Shown here one piece after another: positions 7,310 through 12,443 of a DNA stretch of 12,443 nt (positions are counted from its first letter, which is position 1; every line of letters begins with the position of its first letter). Source of the stretch: SFDP01 sp051653625. Its GTDB lineage: Bacteria; Bacillota; Clostridia; Lachnospirales; Lachnospiraceae. Position numbers and translations under genes: made by a program. The DNA lies in assembly GCA_051653625.1 (NCBI GenBank), contig JBOFWM010000015.1, forward strand, positions 1 to 12,443, in the 5' to 3' direction. The notes beneath the pieces are model-generated. The model did no database searches, was not told the origin of the DNA, and saw only the letters and a program-made list of their open reading frames with translations.

Positions 7310-8713
7310 CTATACAGATCTCATCAATTCTCCAACCGTCATTTTAGGGTTTTCTATACCTGCAAATAAAATTCGACACAAATAATAGTAGAAATGTTCT
7401 AACTGCTCATAATTAACAAATCCTGTTTGGTGTTCAAAATTAAAATTTATTCCATTATCTTCTGCTCGATGCATAACAGTTAAATACAAAGGCTGAGCTG
7501 CTGCCCCATTGCTATACCATAAAGCTTTATATTTAATATCACCAATTTTATCCAACCCCTTATCTTTTAATGTCATTGGTTGATATGTTAAACTCATTGG
7601 CTCATAAGTTTGACCTGGATTCAACTTATAATAATCGTTTCGATACATAAAGTAGGCCGTAGGATCATAATTGGCATGACGAAATAATTGATTTTGTCCA
7701 TCTCGTATCTTCAAAAGACCTTCCATGAAAGTATCTGTTTCCTTTACAATGGTACGGAATGGGAAACAATGAATTCTTGTTCCACCACATTTTTTTTCTG
7801 CTATGGTTGCTCTTCTTGCAACAGTTGTATTAATCGAAACATCTTCACTTCCATTTTCCTTTTGTAAATATGTTCTTAATCCCATCATTAAAAGACAAAC
7901 CATTGAAATGTGTTGCTCTTCACAAAATTTTAGCAGTTTTAAAGAAGGTTCTTGCTCTAGTTGAAATGTTACGATATTTGCATCGACATTATTTGAAATG
8001 AGTGTTGCTGCACGTAAATTAGGATTCCCCTCTTTCCGTCTTTCTTGTTCTAACTTTTCTGCTCCAAAAATACTTGTAAACATCGGTTCTGATTCTTGAA
8101 TCATTTTTTCAAAGAATTCAATATCTTTTTTCTGCGCTTTACTACCTGCCTCATATTCTAAATCTTTTTCTAATTGCTTTATGTAAGAATACATTTCTTT
8201 TGGATAGTCCACACCCTCATATTTCATATTGCAATATAATTCAATAACATCTTTCATAAAAACAATAAGTGATTGTGCATCCATTGTCATATGGTCTACT
8301 AGAAGATACATTCCTTGAAATCCATCGGGTGTAATAATCATAACAATTCTGTTAAGCGGAGCATCAAATCGTTCAAATGGAACTGATGTCCACTCTTTCA
8401 TTTTCCATTCTGCTGCCCAGCCTTCCCAACCAGTAAAATCAAAAAACTCAATGTCTCTTTCCTCTTTATCTGCAACTGTTTGCCATACACTTCCATCTTT
8501 ATCTTCATGAAAACGTAGTCTCATTGATTCACAACGATCATACGCTTTATAAATTGCTTCCTTCAACGCATTGAAATCAAGACTTTGTTGAATTGTAAGG
8601 CTTGTTCCAATGTTTAACACTTGTTTTTTAGGACAATATTGTTGGTAAAAAAAATGTAGTTTTTGTGCAACAGTAAGTGGATATGCTTCTTTCCCATTAA
8701 TTTTCTTCTTCAT
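7310..8713 (-). CDS. Stand-alone condensation-domain-like acyltransferase
   Basis: The protein has 467 residues, about the size of a single NRPS condensation domain, and belongs to the chloramphenicol-acetyltransferase-like fold. The opening 'YPLTVAQKLHFFYQQY' matches the start of condensation domains (C1-like region). The catalytic HHxxxDG motif appears as DHMTMDA (140-146): the second His (H141) and the Asp (D145) are kept, but the first His and the Gly are replaced. Later stretches 'INTTVARR' (294-301) and 'HCFPFR' (315-320) fit the middle conserved motifs. It should join an ACP-bound acyl group to an amine or alcohol. The start overlaps the hydrolase gene by 17 bp, with AGGAGG inside that gene, which implies translational coupling. 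Alternatives are a PapA-like O-acyltransferase or an alcohol acyltransferase. The acceptor is unknown. Confidence 0.8.
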   Translation of the reverse strand: MKKKINGKEAYPLTVAQKLHFFYQQYCPKKQVLNIGTSLTIQQSLDFNALKEAIYKAYDRCESMRLRFHEDKDGSVWQTVADKEERDIEFFDFTGWEGWAAEWKMKEWTSVPFERFDAPLNRIVMIITPDGFQGMYLLVDHMTMDAQSLIVFMKDVIELYCNMKYEGVDYPKEMYSYIKQLEKDLEYEAGSKAQKKDIEFFEKMIQESEPMFTSIFGAEKLEQERRKEGNPNLRAATLISNNVDANIVTFQLEQEPSLKLLKFCEEQHISMVCLLMMGLRTYLQKENGSEDVSINTTVARRATIAEKKCGGTRIHCFPFRTIVKETDTFMEGLLKIRDGQNQLFRHANYDPTAYFMYRNDYYKLNPGQTYEPMSLTYQPMTLKDKGLDKIGDIKYKALWYSNGAAAQPLYLTVMHRAEDNGINFNFEHQTGFVNYEQLEHFYYYLCRILFAGIENPKMTVGELMRSV

Positions 8714-9659
8714 TTTGTTTTTCCTCCTGCTCGTCGAAAAATGATGTTAACTTCTCCTCATATGCTTTTCTATCTTTGTAGTATGCCTCGCAATGACCAG
8801 CGCCTTCTACAATCAGTAGTTCTTTTTTTCCACCACATGCATCATGTATTTTTTTACCCATAGTATAAGGGACAAATGTATCCGCTTTACCATGTATAAT
8901 TAAAATTGGCACTTTTGCTTTTTTTACTTCTTCAATTGCACTGCATTGTTTTAAACTATAACCTGCTTTACTCTGTACCATTTTGTCTGCCAAATGTAAA
9001 ATTGGAAACGCAGGCAAATGATACTGACTTTTTAATACATGTGCAAAAACATCCCATGCTGACGTAAAAGGACAATCTGCAATGATTCCTTTTACCGATT
9101 CTGGTAAATCTAGCCCTGCTGCCATAAGCACCGTTGCACCACCCATAGAATCCCCGTGAAGCCACATTTTACAATTTTCTCCTAGCCTTTTTTGCGCGTA
9201 CTCAATCCAACTTTTTGCATCTTGACGATCCAAACAACCAAATCCAATATATGTCCCCTCACTTTCACCATGTGCTCTTGCATCTACTAATAACATTTGA
9301 TAGCCTCGACGAAGATAATAATTGGATAAGCCAATATAATCACTCATTCCTTTACTTGTATATCCATGAAATGCAATAATTAATTTATTACTTCCTGGTT
9401 GTGGAAAAAAAGTTCCGTGAAGCTTCCATCCATCATGAGAACGAATCCATACCTCTTCATGTGGTTGTTCTAACATCCATGTTTTACATTCTTCCATCAT
9501 CGGAAAATACTGATTCCAGTCTGTTCCCGCCATTTCAATGGTACGCTTTGTTGTTGCATTTTGTCTAATAAGAGTTCTTTTAAAAAAATAGGCAGCAATG
9601 CCTACTTCTGCTGCGACTACAGTTGCTCCAATTCCAAGAACTGCCATTAATCCTCTCAT
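8697..9659 (-). CDS. Membrane-anchored alpha/beta hydrolase
   Basis: This is a 320-residue serine hydrolase. Residues 4-26 are hydrophobic and followed by K/R residues, so this is a signal anchor rather than a cleaved signal. The fold landmarks are the oxyanion strand 'AFHGYTSKG' (96-104), 'DARAHGESEG' (126-135), the nucleophile elbow GDSMGG (Ser171), the acid in 'HGKADTFVP' (Asp260), and the catalytic His in 'GAGHCEAY' (His289). All three triad residues are present, so it should be active as an esterase, lipase or thioesterase-like enzyme. The start has AGGAGG seven bases upstream and lies 35 bp after the SCP2 gene. In this operon it could release fatty acid for the ligase or hydrolyse the product. 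The topology of the catalytic domain is uncertain. Confidence 0.87.
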   Translation of the reverse strand: MRGLMAVLGIGATVVAAEVGIAAYFFKRTLIRQNATTKRTIEMAGTDWNQYFPMMEECKTWMLEQPHEEVWIRSHDGWKLHGTFFPQPGSNKLIIAFHGYTSKGMSDYIGLSNYYLRRGYQMLLVDARAHGESEGTYIGFGCLDRQDAKSWIEYAQKRLGENCKMWLHGDSMGGATVLMAAGLDLPESVKGIIADCPFTSAWDVFAHVLKSQYHLPAFPILHLADKMVQSKAGYSLKQCSAIEEVKKAKVPILIIHGKADTFVPYTMGKKIHDACGGKKELLIVEGAGHCEAYYKDRKAYEEKLTSFFDEQEEKQNEEEN

Positions 9660-9694
9660 AAAAGTTCCTCCTGTTTTATCCCTTCACTAGATTC

Positions 9695-10060
9695 TTACTT
9701 TTTCTTGCTTAAAATTTTACTTACTACAGATTGTTTAGGCTTACCAGAAAACTCCTGAAGTTTTAATGCTTTATCAAAATCTCCTTCTACTTTTAATTTC
9801 CCCTCTAAAAATGCTTTCACTGCATCTTGATTCCCGTTCACAATATCTAAAAGTGTTTGGGCAGTCGTAGTAAATAATACGTCTCGATCAAAGTATTCAT
9901 ATGGTTCTATACTTAGTACTCCATCAGAAACTTCTACATAAAATGCCCCTTCTGCTTCTCCAGTAATATTAAATTGATATGCAAGATGACCATTTATCCC
10001 TGAAACATCCGCTTGCAAAAAACACTCTCTTATCTTTTCAATTAACTCTTCATAACTCAT
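9695..10060 (-). CDS. SCP2-type sterol/lipid-carrier domain protein
   Basis: This small soluble protein of 121 residues is almost entirely one SCP2 domain. The diagnostic C-terminal part runs from 'TLLDIVNGNQDAVKAF' to 'GKLKVEGDFDKALKLQ' (about 69-102), with the usual GxxxxxxAFxxGKLKVEGD pattern. The end is lysine-rich. SCP2 domains bind lipids or acyl chains in a hydrophobic tunnel; in bacteria their exact jobs are mostly unknown. It has AGGAGGGG before its ATG and is the first gene of the operon, 61 bp from the candidate promoter's start site and with TetR palindromes close by. A role in shuttling a fatty acid or lipid product is an inference from its neighbours. Confidence 0.85.
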   Translation of the reverse strand: MSYEELIEKIRECFLQADVSGINGHLAYQFNITGEAEGAFYVEVSDGVLSIEPYEYFDRDVLFTTTAQTLLDIVNGNQDAVKAFLEGKLKVEGDFDKALKLQEFSGKPKQSVVSKILSKKK

Positions 10061-10092
10061 TTAAACCCCTCCTACAACATTTGCTATTTTTC

Positions 10093-10103
10093 GACCATTG
10101 GTC
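10093..10103. promoter_or_regulatory. TetR operator palindrome O1
   Basis: GACCATTGGTC is a perfect palindrome around a central base. It lies about 10-20 bp past the expected start of the SCP2-ligase operon. It shares the flanked core cGACCAnTrGTCa with O2, centred 44 bp away, about four helical turns. This is the form expected for binding sites of the adjacent TetR protein. Confidence 0.65.
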
Positions 10104-10120
10104 ACTTTTCCATTATTCAC

Positions 10121-10149
10121 AAAATACCACTTTTCCGACCAGTAGTCAA
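10121..10149 (-). promoter_or_regulatory. Candidate promoter of the SCP2-hydrolase-condensation-ACP-ligase operon
   Basis: Minus-strand TTGACT (10144-10149) and TATTTT (10121-10126) are exactly 17 bp apart. The -35 overlaps operator O2, and O1 lies just downstream of the expected start near 10114. Bound repressor at either site would block transcription. Confidence 0.6.
10137..10147. promoter_or_regulatory. TetR operator palindrome O2
   Basis: GACCAGTAGTC is the same palindrome as O1 with one mismatched pair. It overlaps the -35 of the minus-strand operon promoter and the weak -35 of the tetR promoter, so one bound dimer could repress both directions. Confidence 0.65.
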
Positions 10150-10171
10150 GTTTACTTTTTTGTGATATGAT
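10143..10171 (+). promoter_or_regulatory. Candidate extended -10 promoter for tetR
   Basis: TGATATGAT (10163-10171) is a full extended -10. The position 17 bp upstream holds TAGTCA, a weak -35 within O2. This suggests an autoregulated tetR promoter with a start near 10178 and a leader of about 47 nt. Confidence 0.5.
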
Positions 10172-10224
10172 AGCCTTACTTACAAACACTAAATAGATAC
10201 ACAAGAAATTGGAGATAAAAATTT

Positions 10225-10848
10225 ATGCAAAATAATCAAAAACGTGATTTAATTTTAGATGCAATGCAAGAATTGATGAACACTTCTACTACTCAATCCA
10301 TCTCTGTCAGCGAAATTGCCAAAGTTGCTGGTATAGGAAAGGGAAGCATCTACTATTACTTTAAATCAAAAGAAGAAATTATAGAGGCAGTCATTGAACG
10401 TTCTTATTCTTCTGCCATAGAAAAAGCAAAATCGCTAGTTGATACAAAAGAACTTACCGCATTAGAAAAACTTGAAATTGTATTTCACGCATGCCGTGAC
10501 TCTTCATTGGAATTACTTCGACAAGAAGCTAGTAGTTTCTTAGAACGTCAACAAAGCGCGTTGCTTCATCAACAGTACATCCGCATCATGATTCGTAATC
10601 TTTGTCCTATTCTGGCTGATATCATCCGCCAAGGAAATAGTGAAAAAACAATGTATTGTAAGTCTCCTGAGGAAGCAGCTGAAATTGTTTTAATCGTTCT
10701 TCTTATTAAGATGGATAGTCAACTCAATAACCAAAGCTTAGAACAACGCAAAAAAACTCTAGATGTATTTTCTTATATGGTTGAAACAAGTTTTGGAATT
10801 GACAAAGGAAAGTTAGATTATCTATGGACAACTAGGAATAAAGACTAA
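10225..10848 (+). CDS. TetR-family transcriptional regulator
   Basis: This 207-residue protein has the size and layout of TetR repressors. An N-terminal helix ('KRDLILDAMQELM') leads to the helix-turn-helix at about 27-46 ('SVSEIAKVAG...GSIYYYF') and the family-typical 'FKSKEEIIEAV'. The rest is an all-helical ligand-binding and dimer domain with no recognisable ligand motif. GGAG lies about ten bases before the ATG. The gene is divergent from the five-gene lipid operon and shares with it an intergenic region carrying two palindromes, so it very likely represses both itself and that operon. The inducer is plausibly a fatty acid, acyl-CoA or the pathway product, as for other TetR proteins beside acyl-metabolism genes; this is inference. 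Confidence 0.9.
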   Translation: MQNNQKRDLILDAMQELMNTSTTQSISVSEIAKVAGIGKGSIYYYFKSKEEIIEAVIERSYSSAIEKAKSLVDTKELTALEKLEIVFHACRDSSLELLRQEASSFLERQQSALLHQQYIRIMIRNLCPILADIIRQGNSEKTMYCKSPEEAAEIVLIVLLIKMDSQLNNQSLEQRKKTLDVFSYMVETSFGIDKGKLDYLWTTRNKD

Positions 10849-10887
10849 AAAAAGAGGTATGACTGATGCAAGTCATCCTCTTTTTTT
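10847..10887. terminator. Bidirectional intrinsic terminator
   Basis: AAAAAAAGAGG-T-ATGACT (10847-10864) pairs with AGTCATCCTCTTTTTTT (10871-10887) around a 6-base loop, with only one bulged T. The A-run and T-run on either side make it work in both directions. It serves tetR, whose stop codon it overlaps, and the convergent gene ending at 10898. Confidence 0.9.
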
Positions 10888-10897
10888 AAGTTATCAA

Positions 10898-11443
10898 CTA
10901 TTCAACAAATTTGATGGAATCAATAATATTTTTATGCTCCATACTATTTTCAAAATTAATTTCCAAGAAAATATATCCTGCAATCACACTATATTTTGTC
11001 GCTATTTTTTCATTATTATTGTGAGAAAAAACTATTTTTCGCGCTTGTTCTCCTCCAATTTTTGTTTGTTCAAATTCTAGGATTTCTACTTCAGAATATG
11101 ATTGCAATAATACTTCCTTATAACTCTCTTCATCCACTGATAAATCTACACGCCACGCTTCACCTCGTTCAATCCACATAACGGTTTCTCTATTCTCATC
11201 AAGAAATTTTACAACACTTCCATCCTCTCCATTTTCTTTTTCTATAACCCATGTACTAGGATATTGTAATTCCATTGCTTCATCTTTATACTCTTCTATT
11301 GTTGTATTTTCTTCTTCCATATCTTGATTCCGAATTACTGCAGTAAGTTTCTCATTTTCGTTTTTCTCTAAATTATTATTTATTTGATATACAAAGAACC
11401 CTATAATTATTAATACGATCCCTATAATTATTGTTTTTTTCAT
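10898..11443 (-). CDS. Small membrane-anchored protein, possible PsbP/DcrB-like domain
   Basis: The protein has 181 residues. Residues 4-19 form one hydrophobic segment after MKK, with no lipobox cysteine, so it is probably an uncleaved anchor or a signal peptide. A charged, low-complexity linker (about 24-55, rich in E and N) leads to an extracytoplasmic domain. That domain starts with 'MELQYPSTWVIEKE' and ends with 'NFENSMEHKNIIDSIKFVE', a pattern I associate with PsbP/DcrB-like domains ('y.iy.P..W' start and 'I..SIKF' end). I cannot confirm this without a profile search. The start follows AAGAGGT and lies only 6 bp after the reductase stop, so the genes form an operon; the strong terminator follows. 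The function is unknown. Confidence 0.75.
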   Translation of the reverse strand: MKKTIIIGIVLIIIGFFVYQINNNLEKNENEKLTAVIRNQDMEEENTTIEEYKDEAMELQYPSTWVIEKENGEDGSVVKFLDENRETVMWIERGEAWRVDLSVDEESYKEVLLQSYSEVEILEFEQTKIGGEQARKIVFSHNNNEKIATKYSVIAGYIFLEINFENSMEHKNIIDSIKFVE

Positions 11444-11449
11444 CTTATA

Positions 11450-12443
11450 CTACCTCTTATTGTAGAAAATAGAGTGATACACTTGATATCCTCCACTTAA
11501 ATTATAACAATTAAAACCATTTTGAGTGAGAATACGACATGCAATATAACCACGTAGACCAACTTGGCAAGTAACATAGATTGGTTTATCTTTTGTCAAT
11601 TCACTTAGTCGCTCCCTCAGATTATCTAATGGAATATTAATAAATCCATCAATATGTCCTCGATCATACTCTGTTTTCGTACGAGTATCCAATAAGATAA
11701 CGCTACCATCCTTTGGTAACTTTTCCACATCATGCCAATGGAATTGTTGTACTTGCCCATTTAGTATATTTTCGATAGCAAATCCCACCATATTAACAGG
11801 ATCTTTTGCCGAAGAATACGGTGGTGCATAGCATAGTTCTAGCTTTGTAAGATCTCTTGCAGTAGCATTAAATCGAATGGCTGTGGCAATCACATCACAA
11901 CGTTTATCCGTACCTTCTCTCCCTATAATCTGTGCTCCTAAAATTTTTCCTGTTATAGGATCAAATAAAGTTTTCACTGACATATTTTCAGCATCCGGAT
12001 AATAGCTTGCATGGCTTGCAGAATAAGTAAACATCTTCTCATATGGAATTCCCAATCGCTTAGCTGTTTTCTCATTAATACCAGTAGTGGCAACAGTTAT
12101 TTCAAAGATTTTCAGTATAGCGCTACCTTGTGTACCAGTGTAGCTACTCTTTATACCGCTGATATTATCTGCTACTATACGCCCCTGCTTATTTGCTGGT
12201 CCCGCTAGCGGAATTTGTACTTTTTGACTAGTAATAAAATCTGTTACTTCTACTGCATCGCCTGCTGCATAAATGTCTGGGTCACTCGTACACATATGCT
12301 CATTCACAGCAATAGAACCTCGTTGACTCATAGTTAGTTCTGCCCCTTCTGCTAACTGTCCCTCTGGTTTTACTCCAATTGCAAGAATTATCATATCCGT
12401 TTCTAAACTACCATTGTCTAACGTAACAAGCAGTCCATCTTCG
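11450..12443 (-). CDS. CoA-disulfide reductase / NADH oxidase family with C-terminal rhodanese domain (5' end outside window)
   Basis: The last 330 codons are visible and the reading frame is open to the right edge; the N-terminal FAD/NAD part and the redox cysteine lie outside. The visible part has 'MIILAIGVKP' (17-26), the second FAD motif 'IYAAGDAVEV' (57-66), and the pyridine-nucleotide-disulfide dimerisation domain (about 105-215) with 'YAPPYSSAKDPVNM', typical of CoA-disulfide reductases and related NADH oxidases. A fused rhodanese domain follows (about 234-326), with 'LLDTRTKTEYDRGHIDGFINIP' in part and active-site loop C292-Q-V-G-L-R. This architecture matches CoADR-RHD proteins, which reduce CoA persulfide, polysulfide or CoA disulfide with NAD(P)H. 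The likely role is redox or sulfur handling in an anaerobe. The small membrane protein gene follows 6 bp downstream. Confidence 0.9.
   Translation of the reverse strand, partial: EDGLLVTLDNGSLETDMIILAIGVKPEGQLAEGAELTMSQRGSIAVNEHMCTSDPDIYAAGDAVEVTDFITSQKVQIPLAGPANKQGRIVADNISGIKSSYTGTQGSAILKIFEITVATTGINEKTAKRLGIPYEKMFTYSASHASYYPDAENMSVKTLFDPITGKILGAQIIGREGTDKRCDVIATAIRFNATARDLTKLELCYAPPYSSAKDPVNMVGFAIENILNGQVQQFHWHDVEKLPKDGSVILLDTRTKTEYDRGHIDGFINIPLDNLRERLSELTKDKPIYVTCQVGLRGYIACRILTQNGFNCYNLSGGYQVYHSIFYNKR

Noticed and set aside
5488..10060. Classical NRPS or polyketide cluster
   Set aside because: There is no multidomain synthetase, ketosynthase or thioesterase domain; all parts are single-domain proteins.
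10859..11181. Two short plus-strand frames after tetR
   Set aside because: One starts inside the terminator hairpin; both are antisense to the small membrane-protein gene and are rich in F/I from A/T-rich codons.

Overview
The window is AT-rich. Its ribosome-binding sites are strong AGGAGG types, and its gene content (PucR-type regulator, iron-sulfur flavoprotein, membrane GGDEF protein, CoA-disulfide reductase with rhodanese) fits a low-GC Gram-positive anaerobe. The best guess is class Clostridia, perhaps the Lachnospiraceae/Cellulosilyticaceae side; this rests on gene style only. I see no tRNA, rRNA, CRISPR array, insertion sequence or phage gene.

Left block (1-3123): a two-gene minus-strand operon encodes an iron-sulfur flavoprotein with a C-terminal zinc-ribbon-like region and a four-helix membrane protein cut by the window edge. 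A PucR/CdaR-like regulator is read divergently from it. The shared 188-bp intergenic region holds two plausible promoters and an imperfect inverted repeat placed where the regulator could act on both.

Middle block (3144-5354): a large membrane-anchored GGDEF protein, predicted diguanylate cyclase, with a PAS-like domain, an intact inhibitory site and a C-terminal GAF-like region. It lies 133 bp downstream of the biosynthetic operon on the same strand, with no strong terminator between them.

Central block (5488-10848): this is the most interesting part. Five tightly packed minus-strand genes encode an SCP2-type lipid-binding protein, a membrane-anchored alpha/beta hydrolase, a free-standing NRPS-condensation-like acyltransferase, a free-standing acyl carrier protein and an acyl-adenylating ligase. 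A TetR regulator is divergent from them. Two near-identical palindromes lie in the intergenic region: one overlaps the -35 regions of both promoters and the other lies just past the operon's start site. The set looks like a small 'dissociated' acyl-activation and transfer pathway: ligase activates an acid, ACP carries it, the condensation-like enzyme transfers it to an unknown acceptor, with hydrolase and SCP2 protein supplying or handling lipid. The product is unknown.

Right block (10847-12443): a strong bidirectional terminator separates tetR from a convergent operon. That operon encodes a CoA-disulfide reductase/NADH oxidase-rhodanese fusion (5' end outside the window) and a small membrane-anchored protein that may have a PsbP/DcrB-like fold. 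No gene-free stretch exceeds 300 bases.
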